This document shows positions 53,271 to 61,755 of a stretch of DNA of 64,000 nucleotides, piece after piece (the stretch's first letter is position 1; each line of letters begins with the position of its first letter). Source of the stretch: an uncultured Flavobacterium sp. (GTDB lineage Bacteria > Bacteroidota > Bacteroidia > Flavobacteriales > Flavobacteriaceae); assembly GCF_947632075.1 (NCBI RefSeq), contig NZ_CANRNX010000001.1, positions 1 through 64,000 of the forward strand, read 5' to 3'. A program made the position numbers and the translations under genes. Under the pieces are notes generated by a model. The model was given only the letters and a program-made list of their open reading frames with translations. It was not told the DNA's origin and searched no databases.

Positions 53271-53930
53271 ATGAATAAAGCTGAAAAAGTTCAATTTGTT
53301 ATTGATACCTTAGAAAATTTATATCCTGAAATTCCAACTCCATTAGATCATAAAGATCCATATACTTTATTAATTGCAGTTTTACTTTCTGCTCAATGTA
53401 CAGATGTAAGAGTAAACTTAACTACACCTCATCTATTTGCTAAGGCAGATAATCCGTACGATATGGTAAAATTAAGTATTGAAGAAATTGCAGATATAAT
53501 TCGTCCTTGCGGATTAGCTCCAATGAAATCAAAAGGAATTCATGGTTTGTCTGAAATATTAATTGAAAAACATGAGGGAATAGTTCCAGCTAATTTTGAT
53601 GATTTGGAAGAATTACCTGCAGTCGGACACAAAACAGCAAGTGTAGTTTTAGCACAAGCTTTTGATATCCCTACCTTTCCTGTTGATACACATATTCATA
53701 GATTAATGCATCGTTGGAATTTATCAAACGGAAAAAGCGTACAGCAAACAGAAAAAGATGCTAAACGAATTTTTCCAATTGAAACCTGGAATCGTTTGCA
53801 TTTACAAATGATTTGGTACGGACGCGAATATTCACCTGCTCGTGGTTGGAATTTAGAAAAAGATATAATCACAAAAAAAATTGGTAGAAAATCAATCATA
53901 AACGAGTATAACAAAAAAGCACTTAAATAA
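53271..53930 (+). CDS. nth: Endonuclease III without iron-sulphur cysteines
   Basis: The DNA glycosylase/lyase removes oxidised pyrimidines. From ATG 53271 it has 219 residues. The helix-hairpin-helix motif LPAVGHKTASVV lies near 114-125 and contains the catalytic lysine; the catalytic aspartate is in FPVDTHIHRL near 138. In E. coli Nth a C-terminal set of four cysteines binds a [4Fe-4S] cluster. The corresponding segment here (GREYSPARGWNLEKDIITKK) has no cysteine at all. The enzyme core is otherwise intact, so this is a cluster-free variant. The gene shares a terminator region with the convergent sigma-factor unit. Confidence 0.9.
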   Translation: MNKAEKVQFVIDTLENLYPEIPTPLDHKDPYTLLIAVLLSAQCTDVRVNLTTPHLFAKADNPYDMVKLSIEEIADIIRPCGLAPMKSKGIHGLSEILIEKHEGIVPANFDDLEELPAVGHKTASVVLAQAFDIPTFPVDTHIHRLMHRWNLSNGKSVQQTEKDAKRIFPIETWNRLHLQMIWYGREYSPARGWNLEKDIITKKIGRKSIINEYNKKALK

Positions 53931-53942
53931 CTTAAGTGCTTC
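53917..53942 (-). terminator. Terminator of the sigma factor and micro-ORF unit
   Basis: AAGCACTTAA and TTAAGTGCTT form a 10-bp stem with a 5-base loop. The T run (TTTTTTG) is on the minus strand, directly after the 45-residue ORF stop. It overlaps the last codons of nth. Confidence 0.78.
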
Positions 53943-53949
53943 TTCCAAA

Positions 53950-54087
53950 TTAATTTAAAATAATAAATGATTTTACTTTACTGCTTTTGTTTACATGCAA
54001 AGCTTTAGAATAATTCAAGATGAAATCTACAACATCTTTACGTGGTTCTTTCAATTCAGTTTTTTCTTCAGAGTAGTTTTTTATCAT
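53950..54087 (-). CDS. 45-residue micro-ORF downstream of sigma factor
   Basis: ATG 54087 to TAA 53952-53950 encodes MIKNYSEEKTELKEP followed by RKDVVDFILNYSKALHV and a basic tail ending FIILN. The peptide is amphipathic and has no export signal. It begins 49 bases after the sigma-factor stop, on the same strand, and its stop is 8 bases from a terminator with a proper T run. This fits a two-gene unit. I do not know a function; a partner or regulator of the sigma factor is one idea. Confidence 0.6.
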   Translation of the reverse strand: MIKNYSEEKTELKEPRKDVVDFILNYSKALHVNKSSKVKSFIILN

Positions 54088-54136
54088 ATTAACAAAATTA
54101 CGTTTATTACAAAACGCAATATTTTAATAATTATTG

Positions 54137-54721
54137 CTAATCGTGAAAAATTATTTGTTTATTTTCTATATGTTTTCTTAAATTTAAAAGAGCATAACGC
54201 ATTCTTCCTAAAGCAGTATTGATACTAACTCCGGTAACCTCTGCAATTTCTTTAAAGCTTAAATCTTCATAAATTCGCAATATAACAACTTCACGTTGAT
54301 CTTCGGGAAGAAATTCAATTAAACTTTTCACGTCTAATTCAATCTGATTGTTAATCAAAAACGATTCAATATTCGGAGAAGCATCTACCATATAATCAAA
54401 AACCGAATATTCTTCTTTATCACGTTGCATAGGCATTTTGTTTCCTTTACGATAAGAATCAATAATCAGATTATGAGAAATACGAATTACCCAAGGTAAA
54501 AACTTACCTTCTTCGTTATATTTATCAGATTTTAACGTATGAATTACTTTTATAAAAGTATCTTGAAAAATATCGTTCGCAAGATCGCTATCTTGAATTT
54601 TAGAGTAAATAAATCCGTAGATTTTTGATTTGTGACGATTAATCAATTGAGATAAAGCTATCTCATTTCCTGCAATATATTGATCTATCAATATTGCATC
54701 CGACAAAACACAACTAGCCAT
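54137..54721 (-). CDS. ECF-like RNA polymerase sigma factor
   Basis: The sigma-70-family protein has 194 residues from ATG 54721. Region 2 is DLANDIFQDTFIKVIHTL near 50-67, with WVIRISHNLIIDSYRK near 82-97. Region 4 is the helix-turn-helix LPEDQREVVILRIYEDLSFKEI near 137-158 and VSINTALGRMRYAL near 165. No anti-sigma gene follows; only a 45-residue ORF lies downstream. Its target promoters are unknown. The upstream in-frame TTG at 54727 adds two residues and is not preferred. Confidence 0.88.
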   Translation of the reverse strand: MASCVLSDAILIDQYIAGNEIALSQLINRHKSKIYGFIYSKIQDSDLANDIFQDTFIKVIHTLKSDKYNEEGKFLPWVIRISHNLIIDSYRKGNKMPMQRDKEEYSVFDYMVDASPNIESFLINNQIELDVKSLIEFLPEDQREVVILRIYEDLSFKEIAEVTGVSINTALGRMRYALLNLRKHIENKQIIFHD

Positions 54722-54803
54722 AGTCAAACACTTATAAGTTTACACAATTTTCTTAAAAAGTATTTTTATTAAATAGGCTAACTGTTTTTTAGATTAATAG
54801 TCT

Positions 54804-54811
54804 CAAATATA
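54804..54811 (-). promoter_or_regulatory. -7 element of the sigma-factor promoter
   Basis: TATATTTG on the minus strand fits TAnnTTTG. The leader to ATG 54721 would be about 75 bases. Confidence 0.45.
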
Positions 54812-54920
54812 TCAATAATAATTAAATAATAAAATTTTATTAAAAAAAATATAAATTTTACCAATACTCAAAATTCATTATTTATAAGAACCATTTTTTT
54901 AAAAAGCCCTAAATAATCCG

Positions 54921-54928
54921 TAACTTTG
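54921..54928 (+). promoter_or_regulatory. -7 element of uvrA promoter
   Basis: TAACTTTG fits TAnnTTTG and lies 20 bases before the uvrA ATG. Confidence 0.55.
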
Positions 54929-54948
54929 TAGTTATTTTATAAATTAAT

Positions 54949-57753
54949 ATGAAAAAAATAGATTTTTCTAAAATAGATCCTAAAAAGAATATCATTATAA
55001 AAGGTGCTCATTTACATAACTTAAAACATGTAGATGTTGTTATTCCTCGAAATGAAATGGTTGTAATTACTGGACTTTCTGGATCTGGAAAATCAAGTTT
55101 AGCTTTTGATACACTTTATGCCGAAGGTCAAAGAAGATACGTTGAAAGCTTATCATCTTACGCTCGTCAATTCTTAGGCAGAATTGATAAACCTAAAGTA
55201 GAATATATTAAAGGAATTGCGCCTGCAATTGCTATTGAACAAAAGGTAAATACTACCAATGCACGCTCAACCGTTGGTACTTCTACAGAAATTTACGATT
55301 ACTTAAAACTTTTATTTTCAAGAATTGGTATAACATATTCACCAATTTCTGGCAATGTAGTTAAAAAGCATTCGGTTACCGATGTGATAAATACCATTAA
55401 AACTTTTGATGAAGGTTCAAAATGGATGTTACTTTCAGAAATTAAAGTCACAGAAAAAAGAACCATATTTGAACAGTTAAAAATGGCCTTACAGCAAGGT
55501 TTTGCTCGTGCTTTAGTTAATGAAGAAACCATTCGTTTAGATGAGTTTACAGAAGAAACAAAAAACGAAAAATTTAAATTTAAATCGGTTTTCTTAATTG
55601 TAGATCGCTTAGTTGTAAAAACTGAAGACGAAGACTTTTTTAGTCGTTTAGCAGATGCAATAGATACAGCCTTCTTTGAAGGAAAGGGCACTTTGTACCT
55701 TCGTGAAATTGGAACCGGAACGCAATTAGAATTTAATAATCGTTTTGAATTAGACGGTATAACTTTTTTAGAACCAAATATTCATTTATTTAGTTTTAAT
55801 AATCCTTACGGAGCTTGCCCAACTTGTGATGGCTACGGAAACATCATTGGAATTGATGAAGATTTAGTTGTTCCGAATGGTTCACTTTCCGTGTATGAAA
55901 ACGCAATTTACCCATGGCGAGGTGAAACTATGAGTTGGTTTCGCGATCAGTTAGTTAATAATTCACATCATTTTGATTTTCCAATTCATAAACCTTTTTA
56001 TGAATTATCTGAAGATCAAAAGAGATTAGTTTGGACAGGTAATAAATACTTTACCGGACTAAACGATTTCTTTAAAGAACTTGAAGAAAAAAACTACAAA
56101 ATACAAAATAGAGTTTTATTATCAAGATATCGTGGTAAAACTAAATGTACAACTTGCGAAGGAAAACGATTACGAAAAGAAGCTGATTACGTAAAAGTTG
56201 CCGGAAAATCAATTTCTGATTTAGTGGAATTGCCAATTGTAAAACTTCGTGAATTTTTCAAAAATTTAGAATTAAATGAATACGATTTTCAAGTAGCGAA
56301 ACGCTTGTTAATTGAAATAAATAACCGTTTAGAATTTTTATCTGAAGTTGGTTTAAATTACTTAACGTTAAACAGGACATCGAACTCATTATCAGGTGGT
56401 GAATCACAACGTATTAATTTAGCAACTTCTTTAGGAAGTAGTTTGGTTGGTTCTATGTATATTTTAGATGAACCAAGCATTGGACTTCATCCGCGTGATT
56501 CTGAAAAATTAATTCAAGTTTTATTGAATTTAAAAAAATTAGGAAACACAGTTATCGTTGTTGAACACGATGAAGATGTTATGAAAGCTGCTGATCAAAT
56601 AATTGATATTGGTCCAGAAGCAGGTTCATTTGGTGGCGAATTAGTTGCGCAAGGTACTTATGCCGAAATTTTAAAATCTGATTCGCTTACAGCCAAATAT
56701 TTGAATGGAGATTTAGAAATTGAAGTTCCTAAAAAACGTAGAACTTTTAAGAACTTCATTGAAATTAAAGGAGCAAGAGAAAACAATTTAAAAAATATAG
56801 ATGTTACATTTCCTTTAGATTGTTTGACTGTAATCACTGGAGTTTCTGGAAGTGGAAAAAGTACATTAGTGAAGAAAATTTTATATCCTGTTTTGCAAAA
56901 ACATTTAACCGGAACTGGCGATAAACCAGGAAAATTTAATTCAATAAGCGGTTCATATTCTCATATCAAAAACTTAGAATATGTAGATCAAAATCCAATC
57001 GGTAAAAGTTCGAGATCAAACCCTATTTCATACTTAAAGGCTTACGATGATATTAGAGATTTATTATCTAAGCAACAACTTTCTAAGATTAGAAATTACC
57101 AACCAAAGCATTTCTCTTTTAATGTTGACGGTGGCCGTTGTGAAGTTTGTAAAGGTGAAGGCGAAGTAACTATCGAAATGCAGTTTATGGCAGATGTGCA
57201 TTTACCGTGTGAAACCTGTCATGGTAAACGTTTCAAAAAGGAAGTACTTGAAGTTCAGTTTGAAGGTAAAAACATCGACGATATTTTAAATTTAACCGTG
57301 GATGATGCCTATGACTTTTTTGAAAAAACACAACAATCTAAAATATCTCAAAAAATAAAACCTTTACAAGATGTAGGTCTAGGCTATGTTAAGTTAGGAC
57401 AATCTTCATCTACATTATCTGGTGGAGAAGCGCAACGTATAAAATTAGCTACATTTTTAGGTAAAGGAAATACTAAAGAACGTACCTTATTTATCTTTGA
57501 CGAACCTACTACAGGACTACATTTTCATGATGTAAAAAAATTATTGAAATCGTTTAATGAATTAATCGAAAACGGACATTCAATAATTGTAATTGAACAC
57601 AACTTAGACTTGATTAAGTGTGCAGATCAAATTATTGATATAGGCCCTGATGGTGGAGAAAACGGCGGTCAATTAATGGCAACCGGAACACCTGAAGAAA
57701 TTGCAAAAAATAAAGAATCTATTACAGGAATTTATTTGAAAGATAAATTATAA
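54949..57753 (+). CDS. uvrA: Excinuclease ABC subunit A
   Basis: UvrA recognises damaged DNA for nucleotide excision repair. The 934 residues contain two ABC ATPase modules, with Walker A GLSGSGKSS near 43 and GVSGSGKST near 631. The ABC signatures are LSGGESQRINLA near 482 and LSGGEAQRIKLA near 823. Zinc sites are CPTCDG and CTTCEG in the first half, and CEVCKGEGE with CETCHG in the second (about 727-762). It is a single gene divergent from the sigma factor. Confidence 0.96.
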   Translation: MKKIDFSKIDPKKNIIIKGAHLHNLKHVDVVIPRNEMVVITGLSGSGKSSLAFDTLYAEGQRRYVESLSSYARQFLGRIDKPKVEYIKGIAPAIAIEQKVNTTNARSTVGTSTEIYDYLKLLFSRIGITYSPISGNVVKKHSVTDVINTIKTFDEGSKWMLLSEIKVTEKRTIFEQLKMALQQGFARALVNEETIRLDEFTEETKNEKFKFKSVFLIVDRLVVKTEDEDFFSRLADAIDTAFFEGKGTLYLREIGTGTQLEFNNRFELDGITFLEPNIHLFSFNNPYGACPTCDGYGNIIGIDEDLVVPNGSLSVYENAIYPWRGETMSWFRDQLVNNSHHFDFPIHKPFYELSEDQKRLVWTGNKYFTGLNDFFKELEEKNYKIQNRVLLSRYRGKTKCTTCEGKRLRKEADYVKVAGKSISDLVELPIVKLREFFKNLELNEYDFQVAKRLLIEINNRLEFLSEVGLNYLTLNRTSNSLSGGESQRINLATSLGSSLVGSMYILDEPSIGLHPRDSEKLIQVLLNLKKLGNTVIVVEHDEDVMKAADQIIDIGPEAGSFGGELVAQGTYAEILKSDSLTAKYLNGDLEIEVPKKRRTFKNFIEIKGARENNLKNIDVTFPLDCLTVITGVSGSGKSTLVKKILYPVLQKHLTGTGDKPGKFNSISGSYSHIKNLEYVDQNPIGKSSRSNPISYLKAYDDIRDLLSKQQLSKIRNYQPKHFSFNVDGGRCEVCKGEGEVTIEMQFMADVHLPCETCHGKRFKKEVLEVQFEGKNIDDILNLTVDDAYDFFEKTQQSKISQKIKPLQDVGLGYVKLGQSSSTLSGGEAQRIKLATFLGKGNTKERTLFIFDEPTTGLHFHDVKKLLKSFNELIENGHSIIVIEHNLDLIKCADQIIDIGPDGGENGGQLMATGTPEEIAKNKESITGIYLKDKL

Positions 57754-57757
57754 TCAT

Positions 57758-57790
57758 AAAAAAAGTCCAATTTAAAATTGGACTTTTTTA
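57758..57790. terminator. Shared terminator of uvrA and ettA
   Basis: AAAAAAGTCCAATTT and AAATTGGACTTTTTT form a 15-bp stem, placed between the convergent stop codons. Confidence 0.9.
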
Positions 57791-57796
57791 TATCAA

Positions 57797-59485
57797 TTAG
57801 CGAACTAATTTTTTGTATTTAATACGAGTTGGCGCAACATCACCTAAACGTTTCTTACGATTTTCTTCATATTCAGAGAAAGATCCTTCGAAGAAATAAA
57901 CTTCAGAATCACCTTCAAAAGCAAGAATATGTGTACAGATACGGTCTAAGAACCAACGGTCGTGAGAAATAACCACTGCACATCCAGCAAAGTTTTCTAA
58001 ACCTTCTTCAAGTGCACGTAACGTATTAATATCTAAATCGTTGGTAGGCTCATCTAAAAGCAAAACGTTTCCTTCTTCTTTTAAAGTCATAGCTAAATGT
58101 AAACGGTTACGTTCACCACCAGATAAAGTTGCAACTTTTTTATTTTGATCTGAACCTGCAAAGTTAAAACGAGATAAATAAGCACGAGCATTTACCTGTC
58201 TACCACCCATCATAATTAATTCTTGACCATCTGCGAAGTTGTCGTATATCGATTTTTCTGGATCAATGTTAGTATGAGATTGATCTACGTAAGCAATCTT
58301 AACCGTATCTCCAACTACAAACTCACCTCCATCGGGAGTTTGTTCTCCCATAATCATACGGAAAATAGTAGATTTACCGGCACCGTTTGGTCCAATAATT
58401 CCAACAATACCAGCTTGAGGAAGTGTGAAGTTTAAATTATCATATAATAATTTATCTCCAAAAGCCTTAGCAACACCTTTCGCATCGATTACATTTGTAC
58501 CTAAACGAGGTCCGTTCGGAATATAAATCTCTAATTTTTCTTCTAATTCTTTTTGATCTTCATTTAATAAACGATCATAGTTTTGTAAACGTGCCTTTTG
58601 TTTCGTTTGGCGACCTTTTGCACCTTGACGAACCCAATCTAACTCACGTTCTAAAGTTTTTCTACGTTTAGAAGCAACTTTCTCCTCCTGTTCTAAACGT
58701 TTTGATTTTTGATCTAACCAAGAAGAATAATTTCCTTTCCAAGGTATACCTTCCCCACGATCTAATTCAAGAATCCAACCTGCAACATTATCTAAGAAAT
58801 AACGGTCGTGCGTTACAGCGATAATTGTTCCTTTATATTGTTGCAAATGTTGTTCTAACCAATGAACAGATTCAGCATCTAAGTGGTTCGTTGGCTCATC
58901 TAATAACAAAACGTCTGGTTCTTGTAATAATAAACGACATAATGCTACACGACGACGCTCTCCTCCAGAAAGCACAGAAATTGGAGTATCTGGTTCAGGA
59001 CAACGTAAAGCATCCATTGCAATAGCAAGTTTAGTATCTAATTCCCACCCTCCTACTGCATCAATTTTATCTTGTAAATCTGCCTGGCGATCCATAAGTT
59101 TCTGCATCTTATCTGCATCTTCATAAACTTCTGGTAAACCAAACATATCGTTTATCTTATTGAATTCATCTAAAATCGAAACAATTTCAGACATTCCTTC
59201 TTTAACTACTTCTAAAACCGTTTTAGAGTCATCTAACTGAGGTTCTTGTTCTAAATATCCTACAGAATACCCTGGAGAAAAAACAACATCTCCTTGGTAG
59301 TTTTTATCTACTCCAGCAATGATTTTTAACAAAGAAGATTTACCTGAACCGTTTAATCCTAAAACACCAATTTTTGCACCGTAGAAAAAACTTAAGTAAA
59401 TATCTTTTAATACTGTTTTGTTTGTTGAAGAGTAAGTTTTACTTACTTTCGACATCGAAAAAATTACTTTTTTATCGTCTGACAT
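57797..59485 (-). CDS. ettA: Energy-dependent translational throttle protein (ABC-F)
   Basis: EttA binds the ribosomal E site and gates entry into elongation according to ATP/ADP. The 562-residue length and order are typical: Walker A GLNGSGKSS near 43, signature SVLSGGERRRVALCR near 169, the interdomain arm (about 240-320) rich in Arg and Lys, second Walker A GPNGAGKST near 357, and signature TLSGGERNRLHLA near 453. No membrane segment is present. The leftward gene starts from a promoter element at 59526-59533. Confidence 0.93.
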   Translation of the reverse strand: MSDDKKVIFSMSKVSKTYSSTNKTVLKDIYLSFFYGAKIGVLGLNGSGKSSLLKIIAGVDKNYQGDVVFSPGYSVGYLEQEPQLDDSKTVLEVVKEGMSEIVSILDEFNKINDMFGLPEVYEDADKMQKLMDRQADLQDKIDAVGGWELDTKLAIAMDALRCPEPDTPISVLSGGERRRVALCRLLLQEPDVLLLDEPTNHLDAESVHWLEQHLQQYKGTIIAVTHDRYFLDNVAGWILELDRGEGIPWKGNYSSWLDQKSKRLEQEEKVASKRRKTLERELDWVRQGAKGRQTKQKARLQNYDRLLNEDQKELEEKLEIYIPNGPRLGTNVIDAKGVAKAFGDKLLYDNLNFTLPQAGIVGIIGPNGAGKSTIFRMIMGEQTPDGGEFVVGDTVKIAYVDQSHTNIDPEKSIYDNFADGQELIMMGGRQVNARAYLSRFNFAGSDQNKKVATLSGGERNRLHLAMTLKEEGNVLLLDEPTNDLDINTLRALEEGLENFAGCAVVISHDRWFLDRICTHILAFEGDSEVYFFEGSFSEYEENRKKRLGDVAPTRIKYKKLVR

Positions 59486-59525
59486 ATGAAATGATACTAA
59501 TAATTTCTTTAAAATATATAAGAAT

Positions 59526-59533
59526 CAAAGATA
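59526..59533 (-). promoter_or_regulatory. -7 element of ettA promoter
   Basis: TATCTTTG on the minus strand fits TAnnTTTG, 40 bases before the ettA start codon. Confidence 0.5.
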
Positions 59534-59621
59534 CTCTTTTCTTTTTGAAAAAGAAATTTGTAACTCTACTTCATTTAGTATGTTATTTTTTATAATTTCG
59601 TAGCAAAATAAAAATTGAGAT

Positions 59622-59831
59622 ATGCAGTTTACAGAAAACTTTTTAAACACTGATAAAATTAAAATTGAAGGACAATACGTTTCTTTATTTGATACTGAAG
59701 AAAGAGAATTAAAAATTTTTGTTGGAGAGGCAATTAAAACCGTTTCTTGGTCTGACAATAAATTAACGGTTACTTTAGAAAACGATTCTATTAGATTATA
59801 TAAAGATACTATTAACTATAGTGATTTTTAA
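59622..59831 (+). CDS. Small hypothetical protein
   Basis: The 69-residue protein is made of short strands (IKIEGQYVSLF, KTVSWSDNKLTVTLEN, IRLYKDTINYS), consistent with a small beta-barrel. There is no export signal and I do not recognise a family. A TAATTTCG just upstream (about 59592) resembles the -7 element. The gene is followed by a hairpin at 59855-59889, supporting a real transcription unit between ettA and the next convergent gene. Confidence 0.6.
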   Translation: MQFTENFLNTDKIKIEGQYVSLFDTEERELKIFVGEAIKTVSWSDNKLTVTLENDSIRLYKDTINYSDF

Positions 59832-59854
59832 TTACCTTAGTTAAGTAGGAAATT

Positions 59855-59889
59855 AAACACCCTAAATAATTAAATTACTTAGGGTGTTT
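59855..59889. terminator. Shared terminator overlapping the next gene's 3' end
   Basis: AAACACCCTAA and TTAGGGTGTTT form an 11-bp stem around a 13-base loop. The right arm encodes the last codons and stop of the minus-strand gene at 59875. Confidence 0.75.
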
Positions 59890-60174
59890 TGTTATTTTAC
59901 AATACAACCAAGTAATGGTAAAAGTTGGTGTAAAATCTATTCCTGGTAAAATTTCTTCTATAAATGTAAAAACTCCACCAACCTTTCCTATTGCACCTTT
60001 AAAAATTCTTGAAATTAAAAAAGCAGCAATTGGAGCCCAAATAACATCTGAAAACTCCCCAAGAAAAGGAACAGTATAAGATAAATATCCAATAAAGTCA
60101 AACAATAAGCAAAGTACTAATTTTTTACTAGTTGCCATTTCTTTTACCTGTTTGTTTACTAAAATTTGTTCCAT
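59875..60174 (-). CDS. Small conserved membrane protein
   Basis: The 99-residue protein has two or three hydrophobic segments (LVLCLLFDFIGYLSYTV near 18-34, VIWAPIAAFLISRIF near 44-58, and a weaker one near 80-92). KKLVLCLLFDFIGY and LPGIDFTPTFTITW are likely conserved landmarks; similar short proteins are known as uncharacterised flavobacterial membrane proteins. A second methionine at residue 13 is a possible start. Function is unknown. Confidence 0.65.
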   Translation of the reverse strand: MEQILVNKQVKEMATSKKLVLCLLFDFIGYLSYTVPFLGEFSDVIWAPIAAFLISRIFKGAIGKVGGVFTFIEEILPGIDFTPTFTITWLYCKITKHPK

Positions 60175-60327
60175 ATTCGAATTGATTTAAACTTCTAATA
60201 AATAATCAATTAACTAAAAGTAAACCAAATTTACAGCTATTTAAAATAAAGTAACACGAATTTAACGTAACTTTAGAGCATCTTTTTTGTATTGATTTTT
60301 CAAATCGATTCACTAAATAATTTTCAA

Positions 60328-60993
60328 ATGATGATTAAAGCGAAAAATATCCAAAAATATTATAACGAATTACAGGTTTTAAAAGGTATTGATTTAGAAA
60401 TTAATAAAGGAGAAATAATTTCTATAGTTGGATCTTCTGGGGCCGGAAAAACTACTCTTTTACAGATTTTAGGAACTTTAGATAAACCAACCTCAACTGT
60501 AAATACTTCATTGATTATTAACGGGATTGATGTTTTAAAGTTGAACGATAAAGAACTTTCTAAATTTAGAAATTTAAATTTAGGGTTCATTTTTCAATTT
60601 CATCAACTTTTACCAGAGTTCACAGCATTAGAAAATATTTGTATTCCTGCTTTTATCGCTGGAAGAGACAAAAAAGAAACAGAAATTGAAGCAAAAAAAC
60701 TACTTGACTATTTAGGTTTATCACATAGAGAAAAGCATTTTCCTTCAGAATTATCAGGTGGTGAACAACAACGCGTTGCCGTTGCAAGAGCTTTAATTAA
60801 TAAACCTGCTGTGATTTATGCAGATGAACCTTCTGGAAATTTAGATACACAATCCGCAGAAAATTTACATCAACTATTTTTTAAATTACGCGATGAAATG
60901 AATCAAACTTTTGTAATTGTAACACATAATGAGGAGTTAGCCAATATGGCTGATAAAAAATTAGTTATGAAAGATGGTCATCTACAACAATAA
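60328..60993 (+). CDS. lolD: Lipoprotein-release ABC transporter ATPase
   Basis: LolD powers the release of lipoproteins from the inner membrane by the LolCE/F permease. The 221 residues (from ATG 60328) show Walker [10 protein letters not shown] near 37, the Q-loop [15 protein letters not shown] near 88, the signature [14 protein letters not shown] near 141, Walker [13 protein letters not shown] near 163 and the H-loop VTHNEE near 196. These match the MacB/LolD subgroup, and no permease gene is adjacent. The in-frame TTG at 60292 is rejected. A TAACTTTA at 60268-60275 may be the -7 element. Confidence 0.85.
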   Translation: MMIKAKNIQKYYNELQVLKGIDLEINKGEIISIVGSSGAGKTTLLQILGTLDKPTSTVNTSLIINGIDVLKLNDKELSKFRNLNLGFIFQFHQLLPEFTALENICIPAFIAGRDKKETEIEAKKLLDYLGLSHREKHFPSELSGGEQQRVAVARALINKPAVIYADEPSGNLDTQSAENLHQLFFKLRDEMNQTFVIVTHNEELANMADKKLVMKDGHLQQ

Positions 60994-61023
60994 AAAAAGG
61001 AATTCTATAGAATTCCTTTTTTT
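60992..61023. terminator. Shared terminator of lolD and rhomboid gene
   Basis: AAAAAAAGGAATTC and GAATTCCTTTTTTT form a 14-bp stem with a 4-base loop between convergent genes. Confidence 0.9.
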
Positions 61024-61028
61024 ATTGT

Positions 61029-61667
61029 TTAAATTTTCCCTTTTGAAATCATCACGTATAAAATTACAATTGGAATTAAAAGTAAAATTGCCATTTCATA
61101 ATGTACAAGTAATACGCGATAATCCAAAAGTAAAACAGATAAAAAACCTCCAATAGCTCCACCAAAATGAGCAGTATGCCCAATTAAATCATTCTGTCTT
61201 TTCATTCCGTATAAAGAATAAAGTAAATACCCTATACCAAATAAATAAGCCGGAACAGGAATAATAAAATACAATCCTAATTTAGCTTCTGGAACCAATA
61301 AAATAGCTGCATACAAAACACCAGTAATTGCACCAGAGGCTCCAATGGCAGAATAGTATGGTTGTTTTTCGTGAATTTTCAAACTCAACAAGCTTCCACA
61401 AATCAAACTAATGATATAAACTATTAAAAAAGAAATTGAGCCAAAATATGAAATTACAACCGGTGCAAAAAAATATAAGGTTAAAAGATTAAAAACTAAA
61501 TGTCCAATATCAGCATGTAAAAAAGCAGAAGTAAACATACGATACTTCTCGCCTTTTTGAATTGCTCCAATATTGAATTTATATTTTTCGAAAAATAAAC
61601 GATCATTAAAACCTTTATAACTTACAAGACAAATAATCGCAATTAAAATAATTAGTACTTCATTCAT
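61029..61667 (-). CDS. Rhomboid-family intramembrane serine protease
   Basis: The 212-residue membrane protein has about six helices. The catalytic serine is in GASGAITG near residue 109, the histidine in GHTAHFGGAIGG near 163, and the conserved loop HADIGHLVFN lies near 51-60. These fit an active rhomboid protease of the bacterial GlpG-like core. The substrate is unknown. It is divergent from the acyltransferase gene. Confidence 0.9.
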   Translation of the reverse strand: MNEVLIILIAIICLVSYKGFNDRLFFEKYKFNIGAIQKGEKYRMFTSAFLHADIGHLVFNLLTLYFFAPVVISYFGSISFLIVYIISLICGSLLSLKIHEKQPYYSAIGASGAITGVLYAAILLVPEAKLGLYFIIPVPAYLFGIGYLLYSLYGMKRQNDLIGHTAHFGGAIGGFLSVLLLDYRVLLVHYEMAILLLIPIVILYVMISKGKI

Positions 61668-61684
61668 AATTTTAATAAAAAAAA

Positions 61685-61692
61685 CGAAGATA
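61685..61692 (-). promoter_or_regulatory. -7-like element of the rhomboid gene
   Basis: TATCTTCG on the minus strand differs by one base from TAnnTTTG and lies 17 bases before the start codon. Confidence 0.4.
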
Positions 61693-61733
61693 GTAATTAA
61701 TCCATTTTTTTATTAATAAAATCAATATTAAAG

Positions 61734-61741
61734 TATCTTTG
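61734..61741 (+). promoter_or_regulatory. -7 element of the acyltransferase gene
   Basis: TATCTTTG fits TAnnTTTG, 14 bases before ATG 61756. Confidence 0.55.
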
Positions 61742-61755
61742 TGAAAATTTAAATT

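Noticed and set aside
53995..54222. A 75-residue plus-strand frame downstream of nth
   Set aside because: It overlaps the sigma-factor 3' end and the micro-ORF on the other strand, is dominated by Phe and Ile runs, and has no promoter or terminator in its direction.
55299..55691. A 130-residue minus-strand frame inside uvrA
   Set aside because: It is antisense to a highly conserved coding region and has low-complexity Ser/Lys content typical of antisense translation.
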